This document shows, in pieces, positions 8,995 to 18,606 of a DNA stretch of 64,000 bases (the stretch's first letter is position 1; every line of letters begins with the position of its first letter). Source of the DNA: Geobacillus vulcani PSS1 (GTDB lineage Bacteria > Bacillota > Bacilli > Bacillales > Anoxybacillaceae). Below the pieces are notes generated by a model. It was not told where the DNA came from, did not search any database, and worked only from the letters and a program-made list of their open reading frames with translations. The stretch spans positions 2,147,501-2,211,500 of the forward strand of contig NZ_JPOI01000001.1 of the NCBI RefSeq assembly GCF_000733845.1, read 5' to 3'. The position numbers and the translations under genes were made by a program.

Positions 8995-9134
8995 TGTACA
9001 AAACGCGGCTTTGGGGTTCAGCCTGTTTCCGCTGCGACGTTTCTTTGGCTGCGGCCCGTTCAGCCTAATCGGAAAGGAGGAACAGGCGATTCCTCCTCGC
9101 TCCTTCAAGGAGGGGGGATCCTCGCCGATATGAG

Positions 9135-10283
9135 ATGAATAAGCAGAAGCGGCTCATTGCGCTTATTCTTGCACTCGCTGCGGGGATCATGGCATTTGTT
9201 CCAGAGCGGATGCGTGCTATGGATGGAGTGAGCGCAAAAAGCGCGATTTTGATAGAGCAGCATTCCGGGCGGGTTTTGTTTGCCAAGGATGCCTATACAA
9301 AACGGCGCATCGCCAGCATTACGAAAATTATGACGGCCATTTTGGCGATTGAATCGGGGAAGATGGACGACACAGTGAAGGTCAGCGCCCGCGCTGTCCG
9401 GACCGAAGGGTCGTCGATTTACTTGCGCGAAGGGGAAAAAATCAAACTGCGCGATTTGGTATATGGGCTGATGCTTCGTTCCGGCAACGATGCGGCGGTT
9501 GCCATCGCGGAACATGTTGGCGGCAGCGTTGAAGGGTTTGTTTTTTTAATGAACCAAAAAGCGGCTGAAATCGGGATGCGTGATACCGAGTTTGCCAATC
9601 CGCATGGACTCGACGATGCGGAAAACCATTATTCGACTGCCTATGATATGGCGTTGCTTATGCAATATGCGATGAAAAATAAAGAGTTTCGCCGCATCTC
9701 GGGGACGAAGGTGTACCGCGCCCCCGCTCCGCCTGGCGAAGACGGCGCGCGTGTGTGGCGGAATAAAAACAAGTTGTTGACCAGTCTTTACGAATATTGC
9801 ACCGGGGGCAAAACCGGCTATACGAAACGGGCGCACCGCACGCTGGTGACGACAGCGTCCAAAGGAGGCATCGATTTGATCGCTGTGACATTGGATGCAC
9901 CGGACGATTGGAATGACCATATCGCTATGTACGAGTATGGATTTTCCCATTATCACATCGCCAAAGTGAGCAGCGAGCGGGTGGTCGACAAAATTTCTGA
10001 TCCATTTTACCGCGGGCGGCTACAGGCGGTCCGCGATTTGCAATATCCGGTGACCGATAAAGAGGAGAACGGGCTGCGAGTGAAAGTGTATTTGCTGAAG
10101 CCGCGCAAGAAATGGGAAAAATACCCAGAGCAAGCGCCGACAGAGGTCGGGAAGGCGGTGCTTTATTTGCATCAAAAGGCGGTTGATTCGGTGCCGTTGT
10201 TGTATGAACCGGGAAAGGAAGGAAGCGGCCGAGGGCTTTTATGGCAAGCATTTCGCTTTTTAGGTGTGAGAAGCGATGGTTAA
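9135..10283 (+). CDS. dacB: Sporulation D-alanyl-D-alanine carboxypeptidase DacB (PBP5*)
   Basis: Serine peptidase of the S11 family that trims spore cortex peptidoglycan side chains and so controls cortex cross-linking. An N-terminal signal peptide (about 1-28) directs it across the membrane. The three penicillin-binding motifs are SITK (about residues 61-64), SGN (about 119-121) and KTG near 220. The 382 residues match the family. The ATG at 9135 has a poor local ribosome site; AAGGAGG sits 17 bases or more upstream, near a hairpin, which may limit translation. Overlaps spmA by 8 bases. Confidence 0.93.
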   Translation: MNKQKRLIALILALAAGIMAFVPERMRAMDGVSAKSAILIEQHSGRVLFAKDAYTKRRIASITKIMTAILAIESGKMDDTVKVSARAVRTEGSSIYLREGEKIKLRDLVYGLMLRSGNDAAVAIAEHVGGSVEGFVFLMNQKAAEIGMRDTEFANPHGLDDAENHYSTAYDMALLMQYAMKNKEFRRISGTKVYRAPAPPGEDGARVWRNKNKLLTSLYEYCTGGKTGYTKRAHRTLVTTASKGGIDLIAVTLDAPDDWNDHIAMYEYGFSHYHIAKVSSERVVDKISDPFYRGRLQAVRDLQYPVTDKEENGLRVKVYLLKPRKKWEKYPEQAPTEVGKAVLYLHQKAVDSVPLLYEPGKEGSGRGLLWQAFRFLGVRSDG

Positions 10284-10872
10284 TCTCATTTGGGTGATGA
10301 TGGCAGTCATCGGCATTGTCTTTGCGGCAGTCAACGGAACGATGGATGAAGTGAACAAAGCAGTGTTTGAAAGCGCCAAAGAGGCGGTGACGATCAGCAT
10401 CGGCATGATCAGCATTTTAGTGTTTTGGCTCGGATTGATGGCGATCGCTGAACGCGCCGGCTTGCTTGACAAAGCGGCGCGTCTGTTTATGCCGCTTGTG
10501 CGCCGCCTGTTTCCGGAGGTGCCGCTCGGTCATCCCGCGCTCGGCTATATCGTCTCGAATATGGTCGCCAACATGTTCGGCCTTGGCAATGCGGCGACGC
10601 CGATGGGCATCAAGGCGATGGAACAGCTAAAAAAGCTCAATGGCGGCCGTGACGAGGCGAGCCGATCGATGGTGACATTTTTGGCCATTAACACATCAAG
10701 CATTACGCTCATTCCAGCGACCGTCATCTCGATCCGCATGACGTACGGTTCAGCGGCGCCGGGCGAGATCATTGGGACGACGATCGTTGCCTCAACGATT
10801 TCGACGATTGGGGCGGTACTAATTGACCGGTACTATTATTGGAAACGGATGCGGAAAGGCAGGAAGCCATAA
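10276..10872 (+). CDS. spmA: Spore maturation protein A
   Basis: Polytopic membrane protein (about five hydrophobic segments over 198 residues) needed, with SpmB, for core dehydration and heat resistance of spores. It belongs to the nucleoside-recognition (Gate) family; its transport substrate is unknown. Conserved features: GMISILVFWLGLMAIAERAG near the N terminus, MFGLGNAATPMGIKAM and FLAINTSSITLIP. Translationally coupled to dacB upstream and spmB downstream (TAATG junction), so it shares the sigma-E promoter. Confidence 0.94.
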   Translation: MVNLIWVMMAVIGIVFAAVNGTMDEVNKAVFESAKEAVTISIGMISILVFWLGLMAIAERAGLLDKAARLFMPLVRRLFPEVPLGHPALGYIVSNMVANMFGLGNAATPMGIKAMEQLKKLNGGRDEASRSMVTFLAINTSSITLIPATVISIRMTYGSAAPGEIIGTTIVASTISTIGAVLIDRYYYWKRMRKGRKP

Positions 10873-11405
10873 TGGCCATCGTCCAACTTCTTTCCGTTTG
10901 GTTGATCCCTGCGCTCATTGCTTTTATTTTGCTTTACGGTACAGCAAAGAAAGTGCCGACGTACGAAGCGTTTGTGGAAGGCGGCAAGGAAGGGATCGAG
11001 ATCGCGTTTTCGCTCATCCCTTATTTGGTCGGCATGTTGGTGTCGGTCGCCATTTTCCGCGCCTCAGGGGCTCTTGATGCCATGATGGAAGTGATCAAGC
11101 CGCTGGCTGATGCCATTGGACTGCCGGCTGAGATCGTTCCGCTGGCGGCTCTTCGCACGATTTCCGGCACGGCGGCGCTCGGCATGACGACCGATTTGAT
11201 TGCCACGTATGGCCCGGATTCGTTCATCGGCCGCCTTGCCTCTACGATCCAAGGCAGTACGGAGACGACGCTTTACGTGCTCACCGTCTATTTTGGCGCC
11301 GTTGGCGTCAAAAAAATGGGTGATGCGTTAAAAGTCGGCATTTTGGCCGACATTCTCAGCTTTATTGTTTCTGTTTTCATCGTTTTGTTTGTATTCGGGC
11401 GCTAG
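10872..11405 (+). CDS. spmB: Spore maturation protein B
   Basis: Partner of SpmA and homologous to it in the Gate-domain family. The 177 residues include FVEGGKEGIEIAFSLIPYLV, LRTISGTAALGMTTDLI and STIQGSTETTLYVLTVYFG. Four or five membrane segments are evident. I take ATG 10872, which overlaps the spmA stop codon as TAATG; the frame is open 33 bases further upstream, but the extra residues are hydrophilic and not family-like. A terminator follows, closing the sporulation operon. Confidence 0.94.
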   Translation: MAIVQLLSVWLIPALIAFILLYGTAKKVPTYEAFVEGGKEGIEIAFSLIPYLVGMLVSVAIFRASGALDAMMEVIKPLADAIGLPAEIVPLAALRTISGTAALGMTTDLIATYGPDSFIGRLASTIQGSTETTLYVLTVYFGAVGVKKMGDALKVGILADILSFIVSVFIVLFVFGR

Positions 11406-11426
11406 CGGCGCTTCCGTTTTGTTTTC

Positions 11427-11449
11427 CCGCCCAATGGGCGGTTTTTTTT
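11427..11449 (+). terminator. Terminator of dacB-spmA-spmB
   Basis: CCGCCC (11427-11432), loop AAT, GGGCGG (11436-11441), then eight T residues. Confidence 0.88.
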
Positions 11450-11601
11450 GTGGCGGGCCAAAGAGAAGGGGGAATCATTTCCCTTCGTATGCCTGTGGTG
11501 TTGAAGCGGGGGTTTCTTGGCTGAAAATGATCAAAATAGAGAAACGCCCCGCTTGTATCTGTCCGACGGAAAGGGTAAGATGATGAAAGAGGTGAGAGAG
11601 A

Positions 11602-12333
11602 ATGGAACGGTTGCAAAAAGTGATTGCCCGCGCCGGCATCGCGTCACGGCGCAAGGCGGAAGAACTCATTTTGCAAGGCCGGGTGAAAGTGAACGGCCGC
11701 GTCGTCACCGAGCTCGGCGTCAAAGTCGGGCCGCGCGATGATGTCGAAGTCGACGGCATTCCGGTCGAGCGTGAGGAGCCGGTCTACTATTTGTTGTACA
11801 AGCCGCGCGGAGTGATCTCGAGCGTAAAAGACGACAAGGGCCGCAAAGTGGTGACTGATTTTTTCAAAGATCTGGACAAACGTATTTATCCGATCGGACG
11901 GCTTGATTACGATACGTCCGGCTTGCTTTTGTTGACGAATGACGGCGACTTTGCCAATTTGCTCATGCATCCGCGCTATGAGATCGAGAAAGTATACGTC
12001 GCCAAGGTGAAAGGCATCCCGACGCGCGAGCAGCTGAAGCAGCTCGAGCAAGGAGTGATGCTCGAAGACGGCATGACGGCGCCGGCGAAAGTGAAACTGC
12101 TCTCGGTCGACCGAACAAAGCGGACGGCGATTGTCGAAATCCGCATTCATGAGGGGCGGAACCGGCAAGTGCGCCGCATGTTTGAGGCGATCGGCTGTGA
12201 AGTGTTGAAACTGAAACGGGAACGGTATGCGTTCCTCGATTTGAAAGGGCTGCGCCCTGGCGAATACCGCGAGCTGACGCCGCATGAGGTAAAACTTTTG
12301 CGCGCGCTTGCCCAGTCCGGAGGAAGAAAATGA
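11602..12333 (+). CDS. rluB: 23S rRNA pseudouridine synthase RluB
   Basis: Isomerises a uridine of 23S rRNA (position 2605 in E. coli numbering) to pseudouridine. An N-terminal S4 RNA-binding domain (about 1-60, RLQKVIARAGIASRRKAEEL) precedes the RsuA-type catalytic domain. The catalytic aspartate lies in GRLDYDTSGLLLLTNDG, and GRNRQVRRMFEAIGCEVLKL is conserved. ATG 11602 follows GAGGTG. The 243 residues match the B. subtilis homologue. The 150-base gap upstream shows a GAAGGG/CCCTTC hairpin but no clear promoter. Confidence 0.93.
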   Translation: MERLQKVIARAGIASRRKAEELILQGRVKVNGRVVTELGVKVGPRDDVEVDGIPVEREEPVYYLLYKPRGVISSVKDDKGRKVVTDFFKDLDKRIYPIGRLDYDTSGLLLLTNDGDFANLLMHPRYEIEKVYVAKVKGIPTREQLKQLEQGVMLEDGMTAPAKVKLLSVDRTKRTAIVEIRIHEGRNRQVRRMFEAIGCEVLKLKRERYAFLDLKGLRPGEYRELTPHEVKLLRALAQSGGRK

Positions 12334-12387
12334 CGAAGATTGTCACATAACGTTCATAATCCTTGAGCATCAACGAGCGAGGGACTT

Positions 12388-12396
12388 TGTTATAAT
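12388..12396 (+). promoter_or_regulatory. Extended -10 promoter for resABC
   Basis: TGTTATAAT at 12388-12396 is an extended -10 element. No good -35 lies 17 bases upstream, consistent with activator-dependent (ResD-type) or extended -10 initiation. A CCTCCCCT/AGGGGAGG hairpin follows in the leader (about 12424-12453). Confidence 0.55.
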
Positions 12397-12476
12397 GGAA
12401 AATGGGAGATTGTGAACCGCTTGCCTCCCCTGCGGCGTTGGCTGTAGGGGAGGAGAAACGTAAAGGGGTTTGAGCG

Positions 12477-13001
12477 ATGAAAAAACAACAGCGTTTCGTG
12501 ATGAGAACGGCGATTTTGCTCGTGTTGCTCGCGGCGGTCGGCTATACGATTTACACCAACTTTTTCACTGAAAAAACGGCGGTCGCCGTTGGTTCGACGG
12601 CGCCTGATTTTGTGCTGACCGATTTGAAAGGACATGAACATCGTCTCTCCGACTATCGCGGCAAGGGCGTTTTTTTGAACTTTTGGGGAACGTGGTGCAA
12701 GCCGTGCGAGCGGGAAATGCCGTACATGAACGAGCTGTATCCGATCTATAAAAAACAAGGGGTCGAAATTTTGGCCGTCAATGTTGGTGAGCCGAAGCTG
12801 AACGTTCGAAAATTTGCCGAGCGGTTCGGCTTGACGTTTCCGATCGTCATCGATCGTCAAGATCAAGTGTTAAATGCCTATAATGTCGGGCCGTTGCCGA
12901 CGACGTTTTTGATCGACAAAAACGGTGAAGTCAAGCAAATCATTGAGGGAACGATGACGAAAGAAGACATTGAGCGGCATCTAGAAAGCATCAAACCATA
13001 A
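12477..13001 (+). CDS. resA: Thiol-disulfide oxidoreductase ResA
   Basis: Membrane-anchored thioredoxin-like protein that reduces the disulfide of apocytochrome c on the outer face of the membrane, so that heme can be attached. One N-terminal transmembrane anchor (about 9-28) is followed by a TlpA/ResA domain. The redox motif WCKPC (in FWGTWCKPCEREMP) gives a CxxC active site; the cis-proline segment is VGPLPTTFLIDKNG. 174 residues. First gene of resABC; 13 bases separate it from resB. Confidence 0.95.
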   Translation: MKKQQRFVMRTAILLVLLAAVGYTIYTNFFTEKTAVAVGSTAPDFVLTDLKGHEHRLSDYRGKGVFLNFWGTWCKPCEREMPYMNELYPIYKKQGVEILAVNVGEPKLNVRKFAERFGLTFPIVIDRQDQVLNAYNVGPLPTTFLIDKNGEVKQIIEGTMTKEDIERHLESIKP

Positions 13002-13014
13002 GGAGTTTTGCGCC

Positions 13015-14679
13015 ATGGAACAAGTCAAATGCGAATGCGGCCACGTCAATCCGCACGGTACAGCGTTTTGCGAGTCGTGCGGCAAACCTATGGCGGACGC
13101 GGGAGAGAAACCGCTTTTGGACATGCGCTACGAAGGGAGCGCGCGCCGGTCACAGACGTATAAAAAAACGATCATCGACCAAATTTGGGCGTTTTTCTCG
13201 TCGGTCAAAGTCGGCGTCGCACTCATTGTCATGACGCTCATCGCTTCGGCGATCGGCACGATTTTTCCTCAGCAAATGTACATTCCACCGAACGTCGATC
13301 CGGCGGAGTACTACAAGCAGCAGTACGGCTGGGCAGGGAAGCTGTATTATGAGCTTGGCTTTAACAATTTGTACGGCTCATGGTGGTACATTTTGCTCAT
13401 CGCCTTAATCGGCGTTTCGCTCGTCATTTGCAGTTTGGACCGTGTTGTGCCGCTGTACCGAGCTTTGAAACGGCAAGGGGTGAAACGCCATCCCCGCTTT
13501 TTGGAGCGGCAGCGGCTGTTTGGCGTTTCACGCGTGGCGGATTTGGACAAGACGGTTTCTGCGCTGAAAGAGCGGCTTGCCGCGCGGCGCTACCATGTGC
13601 GCGAGGAGGATGGCCACCTGCTCGCCGAAAAGGGGCGGTTTTCCCGCTGGGGGCCATATGTCAATCATATCGGCCTCATCATTTTCTTAATTGGAGCGAT
13701 GCTCCGTTCGGTTCCCGGCATGTACATTGATCGAGTGATGTGGATTCCGGAAGGAGAGATGAAAGAAATTCCTGGGACGAACGGACGCTATTTTTTAAAA
13801 AGCGAAAAGTTTATTTTTGAAACGTATAAAAAAGGCGAGGACAATGGGGTGTTCAACGCGGCCATCGACCGCGTCGGCAACGGAATGATCGCGAAAAACT
13901 ATCAAACGAACGTCGTGTTGTATAAACGCGTCGGCCCTGTGATCCCCGGCGCGAAGCCGAAGCTGAAAAAAGTGAAAGAGTATGCGATTCGCGTCAACGA
14001 GCCGCTGAAGTTCAACCATTATGCGCTTTATCAAGTTGATTTCCGCTTGAATGAGCCGAAAGCGATGTCGTTTGCGCTCGCAGACAAAAGGACAGGGAAA
14101 ACGTTTGGCACGGTGACGGTCGATTTGTACGACCCGAAAGAAACGTACGATCTTGGAAACGGATATCGCGTTGAGCTATTAAGCTATTTTCCTGACTTTG
14201 AATTTGATGAAGATGGCAATCCGTCGACGAAATCGCGCGTGCCAAACAACCCGGCGTTCGTGTTCAAAATGTATGCTCCGGATCGTCCAAAGGGGGAAAC
14301 GAGCTTTGTCGCTATCCAGCAGACGATCGAGCCGTTTGGCAACAACAAGTACAAAATGGCGTTTGTGGGGCTTGAGACGCGCAACGTTTCCGGCTTGACC
14401 GTCCGCCGCGACTTGACGCTTTGGATTTTAGGGTTGGGCGGTGCGATTTTCATGATCGGGCTCATTCAAGGAATGTATTGGAACCACCGCCGCATTTGGG
14501 TGCAGCGGGTGAATGGCGAATTATGGATCGCGGCGCATACGAACAAAAACTGGTTCGGCTTGAAAAACGAGCTGCGCCGATTGCTTGACGGCATCGGCGT
14601 CGCAATGCCGGTCGATCGGCTCGAGGAAGGAAAAAAAGCCGGACAAGGGGGACAAGTCCATGGACATGGCACAGCTTAG
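13015..14679 (+). CDS. resB: Cytochrome c biogenesis protein ResB
   Basis: Membrane subunit that, with ResC, forms the system II heme export and ligation machinery for cytochrome c. The 554-residue protein has two membrane segments near residues 65-150, another near 215-235, and a last one near 470-490, with a large extracytoplasmic domain between. The N terminus carries a zinc-ribbon-like pair of cysteine motifs, [19 protein letters not shown], before the first membrane helix. ATG 13015 follows AAGGAG. The end overlaps the start of resC by 20 bases. Confidence 0.94.
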   Translation: MEQVKCECGHVNPHGTAFCESCGKPMADAGEKPLLDMRYEGSARRSQTYKKTIIDQIWAFFSSVKVGVALIVMTLIASAIGTIFPQQMYIPPNVDPAEYYKQQYGWAGKLYYELGFNNLYGSWWYILLIALIGVSLVICSLDRVVPLYRALKRQGVKRHPRFLERQRLFGVSRVADLDKTVSALKERLAARRYHVREEDGHLLAEKGRFSRWGPYVNHIGLIIFLIGAMLRSVPGMYIDRVMWIPEGEMKEIPGTNGRYFLKSEKFIFETYKKGEDNGVFNAAIDRVGNGMIAKNYQTNVVLYKRVGPVIPGAKPKLKKVKEYAIRVNEPLKFNHYALYQVDFRLNEPKAMSFALADKRTGKTFGTVTVDLYDPKETYDLGNGYRVELLSYFPDFEFDEDGNPSTKSRVPNNPAFVFKMYAPDRPKGETSFVAIQQTIEPFGNNKYKMAFVGLETRNVSGLTVRRDLTLWILGLGGAIFMIGLIQGMYWNHRRIWVQRVNGELWIAAHTNKNWFGLKNELRRLLDGIGVAMPVDRLEEGKKAGQGGQVHGHGTA

Positions 14680-15853
14680 CAGCACATTGCTATATATCGC
14701 GTTCGTTCTATATTTGATCGGCACGTTCTTTTTCGGCGGCGCCATTCGCGATAAGCGCACACAGACGGCAGGGAAAGACCGCTGGTCGCAGCTTGGCATC
14801 GCGGTGACGATCATTGGTTTTCTTGCACAGCTTGGCTATTTCATCACGCGCTGGATCGCCGCTGGGCATGCGCCAGTGAGCAACTTGTTCGAGTTTACGA
14901 CCTTTTTTGGCATGATGCTGGTCGCTGCCTTCATTATTATTTATTTCATTTACCGGCTGAGCGTGCTCGGGTTGTTTGCCCTTCCCGTTGCTTTGCTCAT
15001 CATCGCCTATGCGAGCATGTTTCCGCGCGAAATTTCGCCGCTCATTCCCGCCTTGCAAAGCGATTGGCTGCACATCCATGTGACGACGGCGGCGGCCGGC
15101 GAAGCGATTTTGGCGATCAGTTTTGTCGCCGGACTCATTTATTTGATTCGCGTCGTCGATCAATCGAAGCCATCGAAGCGGACGTTTTGGCTCGAAGTGG
15201 TCATGTTTTGCTTAATTACCACGCTCGGCTTTGTCATCGTTTCGACCGCGTTTGGTCTTTCCGGCTATGAGGCGAAGTTTACATGGATTGATAAAAACAA
15301 ACAGCCGGATGAGATGATCTACGAGATGCCGGCGCTTGTCGGACCGCATAAAGGAAAGCTGGCAAAAGAAAGCGCTGACCGCATGAAGCCGTTCGTTGAA
15401 ATGCCAGCCATCATCAACGCAAAAAAGCTCAATACGGTCATTTGGTCGCTTATGGCCGGAGCTGTGCTGTACATGGGGCTTCGCCTTCTTTTGCGCAAGC
15501 GAATCGCCGCGGCGCTCAAGCCGCTGGTGAAAAACGTCAACTTGGATTTGACTGATGAGATCAGCTATCGGGCGGTGGCGATTGGCTTTCCAGTGTTTAC
15601 GCTCGGGGCTCTCATCTTTGCCATGATTTGGGCGCAAATCGCTTGGACCCGCTTTTGGGGCTGGGATCCGAAAGAAGTATGGGCGCTGATCACTTGGCTG
15701 TTTTACGCCGCCTTTTTGCATCTTCGTTTGTCAAAAGGTTGGCACGGTGAAAAGTCGGCATGGCTCGCCGTCATCGGCTTTGCGATTATTATGTTTAACT
15801 TGGTGGCGGTCAACCTCGTCATCGCGGGGCTGCACTCGTACGCCGGAACATAA
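14660..15853 (+). CDS. resC: Cytochrome c biogenesis protein ResC
   Basis: Heme-handling membrane protein of the CcsA/CcmC family. The heme-binding tryptophan-rich motif is [18 protein letters not shown] (about residues 330-347), and conserved histidines are present in the loops (for example [12 protein letters not shown]). About eight membrane segments in 397 residues. I choose ATG 14660, eight bases after AAGGGGG, rather than the open frame from 14585, whose extra residues are hydrophilic and overlap resB. A strong terminator follows, separating resABC from resDE. Confidence 0.94.
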   Translation: MDMAQLSSTLLYIAFVLYLIGTFFFGGAIRDKRTQTAGKDRWSQLGIAVTIIGFLAQLGYFITRWIAAGHAPVSNLFEFTTFFGMMLVAAFIIIYFIYRLSVLGLFALPVALLIIAYASMFPREISPLIPALQSDWLHIHVTTAAAGEAILAISFVAGLIYLIRVVDQSKPSKRTFWLEVVMFCLITTLGFVIVSTAFGLSGYEAKFTWIDKNKQPDEMIYEMPALVGPHKGKLAKESADRMKPFVEMPAIINAKKLNTVIWSLMAGAVLYMGLRLLLRKRIAAALKPLVKNVNLDLTDEISYRAVAIGFPVFTLGALIFAMIWAQIAWTRFWGWDPKEVWALITWLFYAAFLHLRLSKGWHGEKSAWLAVIGFAIIMFNLVAVNLVIAGLHSYAGT

Positions 15854-15862
15854 TGGAACAAC

Positions 15863-15896
15863 AACCGGATGCTCTGTTGGCGAGCATCCGGTTTTT
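15863..15896 (+). terminator. Terminator of resABC
   Basis: AACCGGATGCTC (15863-15874) pairs perfectly with GAGCATCCGGTT (15882-15893), followed by T residues. Confidence 0.88.
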
Positions 15897-15949
15897 CGGT
15901 AAACTAGAAAATAGGGATGTTTCCATTGATGATGGGAGGGTGCAAAGCA

Positions 15950-16675
15950 TTGGAAAAACAAGAAAAAACCATCCGTATTTTAGTGGTTGACGATGAAGAG
16001 CGCATCCGACGGCTCTTGAAAATGTATTTGGAGCGGGAAAACTATGTGATCGATGAGGCTGGCGACGGCAATGAAGCGCTGGAGAAGGCGTTGACGAATG
16101 ATTATGACGTCATTTTGCTCGATCTGATGCTGCCGGGCAAAGATGGAATTGAAGTGTGCAAAGAAATCCGCGAGCAAAAAACGACGCCGATCATCATGTT
16201 GACGGCAAAAGGCGAAGAATCCAACCGCGTGCAAGGGTTTGAAGTCGGCACGGATGATTACATTGTCAAGCCGTTCAGTCCACGCGAAGTTGTGTTGCGG
16301 GTAAAAGCGTTGTTGCGCCGCGCGGCGAACGCCGCCTACGCGCCGGTGGAGACGACGGCGAAAGACGTGCTCGTGTTCCCGCACTTGACGATTGACAACG
16401 ATGCCCACCGGGTGACGGTCGACGGAAAAGAGGTCAGCTTAACGCCGAAAGAATACGAACTGCTTCTCTTTTTGGCCCGTTCGCCCGATAAAGTGTTTGA
16501 TCGGGAGCAGCTGCTCAAAGAAGTCTGGCATTACGAGTTTTTCGGCGACTTGCGCACGGTCGACACCCATATTAAACGACTGCGCGAAAAGTTGAATAAA
16601 GCGTCGCCCCAGGCGGGGAAAATGATCGTCACCGTCTGGGGCGTCGGCTACAAGTTTGAGGCAGTGAACGACTGA
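15950..16675 (+). CDS. resD: Response regulator ResD
   Basis: OmpR/PhoB-type regulator that activates respiration, cytochrome biogenesis and anaerobic genes. The receiver domain (about 1-120) shows the acidic pair [10 protein letters not shown], the phospho-acceptor Asp in [14 protein letters not shown] and the Lys in [12 protein letters not shown]. The winged-helix DNA-binding domain follows, with [13 protein letters not shown] and [13 protein letters not shown] place the start at TTG 15950, nine bases after GGGAGG, giving 241 residues like B. subtilis ResD. An ATG at 15917 would add 11 residues that overlap the ribosome site. TGATG overlap with resE. Confidence 0.94.
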   Translation: MEKQEKTIRILVVDDEERIRRLLKMYLERENYVIDEAGDGNEALEKALTNDYDVILLDLMLPGKDGIEVCKEIREQKTTPIIMLTAKGEESNRVQGFEVGTDDYIVKPFSPREVVLRVKALLRRAANAAYAPVETTAKDVLVFPHLTIDNDAHRVTVDGKEVSLTPKEYELLLFLARSPDKVFDREQLLKEVWHYEFFGDLRTVDTHIKRLREKLNKASPQAGKMIVTVWGVGYKFEAVND

Positions 16676-18468
16676 TGTGGCTGTTTCGCAGTGTTGTCGG
16701 CAAGCTATGGTTTACGATTTTGCTGCTCGTTTCGTGCGTGCTGTTTATTTTAAGCATTTTGCTCATTAAATTTTTGGAAGATTATTATGTGCAGGAAGCG
16801 GAAAACGACCTGACCCGTCTGGCGACAAAAGTGGCCGAGGTGATGCACGATTACCGCGACGAAGAGCTCGCCCGCTCGATCGCCTGGACGCTTGTGGACA
16901 ATCGAACGAAAGCGGTCATCGTCGCCGATGAGTCGCACTATTGGTATTCGCCTGGCGACGCTGGTTTGAACAATATGCCGCTGTCGTCCATCCGCCAAGA
17001 TCGGGACTTGCGGCGTGTGCTGACAGACGGGAAAACGGTGAAAAAGCGTTTGTATATGCCAAAGTGGCAGCCAAAAGAAAAGCTGCCCCGTGATATGATT
17101 ATTGTCGGCGTGCCGATGTCAATGCCGGATGGCAGCCGCGGCGCTGTGTTTATCTATCAATCGCTCGAGGCGATCGCCGACGCGACGGAGCGGACGAAAG
17201 AGTTAATTTTTCTCGCTGCGTTTATCGCCATTGTCATGACGACGTTTTTTGCCTTTTTCTTATCGACGCGCATCACCGCTCCGCTCCGGAAAATGCGGCA
17301 AGCCGCGTTCGAAATGGCGCGCGGCCACTTCGATATGAAAGTGCCGATTTTAACGAATGACGAAATCGGTGGGCTGGCGATGGCGTTCAACCAAATGGGG
17401 CGGCGGCTGCAGTTTAACATCAACGCCTTAAACCAGGAAAAAGAACAGCTCGCCAGCATTTTAAGCAGCATGGCCGATGGCGTCATTACGTTTAACCGCG
17501 ATGGGGAAATGTTGATTACGAATCCGCCGGCCGAGCGGTTTTTGCAGGCGTGGTATTTCGAGCAAGGAAACGGCGCGGAAGCGATGGCGCCGCTGCCGCC
17601 GCAAGTGAAAGAGCTGTTTGCCCGCGTCGTTCGCGAGGAGAAGGAGCAATCGACTGAAGTGACGCTGCAAGGGCGGACGTGGGTGATTTTAATGACGCCG
17701 CTGTACGGCAAAACGATGGTGCGCGGCGCGGTCGCCGTTTTGCGTGACATGACCGAAGAGCGGCGGCTTGACAAACTGCGCAAAGACTTTATCGCCAACG
17801 TTTCGCACGAATTGCGCACGCCGATTGCTATGCTCCAAGGCTACAGCGAGGCGATCATCGACGATATCGCGGCGAGCGAAGAAGAGAAGAAAGAGATGGC
17901 GAAAGTCATTTATGACGAGTCGCTGCGCATGGGCCGCCTTGTTAACGATTTGCTTGACTTGGCGCGCATGGAAGCTGGTCATATTGAGCTAGAGTACGAA
18001 CAAGTCAAGCTTGTTCCTTACATCGAGCGGGTAATCCGCAAGTTTTACGGGCTGGCGAAAGAAAAGCAGATTGAGCTGACAGCCGAGTTTCGTGATCGGG
18101 ACATCGAAATCTCTCTCGATCCGGATCGGATCGAACAGGTGCTGACGAACTTAATCGACAACGCGATCCGCCACACGGAATCAGGCGGCACCGTTCGCCT
18201 CATCGTCGAACCGAGCGGCGATGGCGTGACGATTCACGTTCAAGACTCCGGTTCCGGCATTCCGGAGGAAGATTTGCCGTTTGTGTTTGAGCGGTTTTAC
18301 AAAGCGGACAAAGCGCGGACGCGCGGACGCGCGGGCACCGGACTCGGTTTGGCCATCGCCAAAAATATTGTCGAGGCGCATAAGGGGCTCATTACCGTCC
18401 ATAGCAAGCTGAACGAAGGAACGACATTTTCCTTTTATTTGCCGGCTCACGGACCGAAACGGACGTAG
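16675..18468 (+). CDS. resE: Sensor histidine kinase ResE
   Basis: Membrane kinase that phosphorylates ResD under oxygen limitation. Order along 597 residues: membrane helix (about 8-30), extracytoplasmic sensor segment, second helix (about 175-195), HAMP domain (about 198-250), PAS domain (about 255-365), HisKA with the phospho-histidine in [12 protein letters not shown], and an HATPase domain with N box [18 protein letters not shown] and GTGLGLAI. The start overlaps the resD stop as TGATG. A terminator follows. In B. subtilis sigX comes next; here the nag and cobalamin blocks intervene. Confidence 0.95.
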   Translation: MWLFRSVVGKLWFTILLLVSCVLFILSILLIKFLEDYYVQEAENDLTRLATKVAEVMHDYRDEELARSIAWTLVDNRTKAVIVADESHYWYSPGDAGLNNMPLSSIRQDRDLRRVLTDGKTVKKRLYMPKWQPKEKLPRDMIIVGVPMSMPDGSRGAVFIYQSLEAIADATERTKELIFLAAFIAIVMTTFFAFFLSTRITAPLRKMRQAAFEMARGHFDMKVPILTNDEIGGLAMAFNQMGRRLQFNINALNQEKEQLASILSSMADGVITFNRDGEMLITNPPAERFLQAWYFEQGNGAEAMAPLPPQVKELFARVVREEKEQSTEVTLQGRTWVILMTPLYGKTMVRGAVAVLRDMTEERRLDKLRKDFIANVSHELRTPIAMLQGYSEAIIDDIAASEEEKKEMAKVIYDESLRMGRLVNDLLDLARMEAGHIELEYEQVKLVPYIERVIRKFYGLAKEKQIELTAEFRDRDIEISLDPDRIEQVLTNLIDNAIRHTESGGTVRLIVEPSGDGVTIHVQDSGSGIPEEDLPFVFERFYKADKARTRGRAGTGLGLAIAKNIVEAHKGLITVHSKLNEGTTFSFYLPAHGPKRT

Positions 18469-18476
18469 GGCCGTTG

Positions 18477-18512
18477 GAAAGAAAGGGAAGCCACGGCTTC
18501 CCTCTTTCTTTC
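18477..18512 (+). terminator. Terminator of resDE
   Basis: AAAGAAAGGGAAGCC and GGCTTCCC-CTTTCTTT form a long stem (18478-18511) around a two-base loop, with T-rich descent on the plus strand. Confidence 0.75.
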
Positions 18513-18545
18513 ATGCTGAAGCGAACTGGTTGAAGGATTTGTGTT

Positions 18546-18561
18546 AGTGGTATAGACAACT
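18546..18561 (+). promoter_or_regulatory. NagR (YvoA) operator, dre-type site
   Basis: AGTGGTATAGACAACT resembles the GntR/HutC-family dre operators described for B. subtilis NagR. It overlaps the -35 box of the nag promoter, and nagR is encoded in the same operon, suggesting autoregulated repression relieved by amino-sugar phosphates. Confidence 0.75.
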
Positions 18562-18581
18562 AGAATATATAATGTTATAAT
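18553..18581 (+). promoter_or_regulatory. Sigma-A promoter of the nag operon
   Basis: TAGACA (18553-18558), 17 bases, TATAAT (18576-18581). A second TATAAT at 18568-18573 lacks a spaced -35. The start site would be 15-20 bases before nagA. Confidence 0.7.
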
Positions 18582-18606
18582 GAGAGACAGAAAGTGGGGA
18601 ATCGCG

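Noticed and set aside
8580..9134. Short plus-strand reading frames in the gap before dacB
   Set aside because: They run through the palindromic element and the sigma-E promoter, have no ribosome sites and encode no recognisable sequence.
12363..12396. TTGAGC as the -35 for the resA promoter
   Set aside because: The spacing to TATAAT is 22 bases, too long; only the extended -10 is retained.
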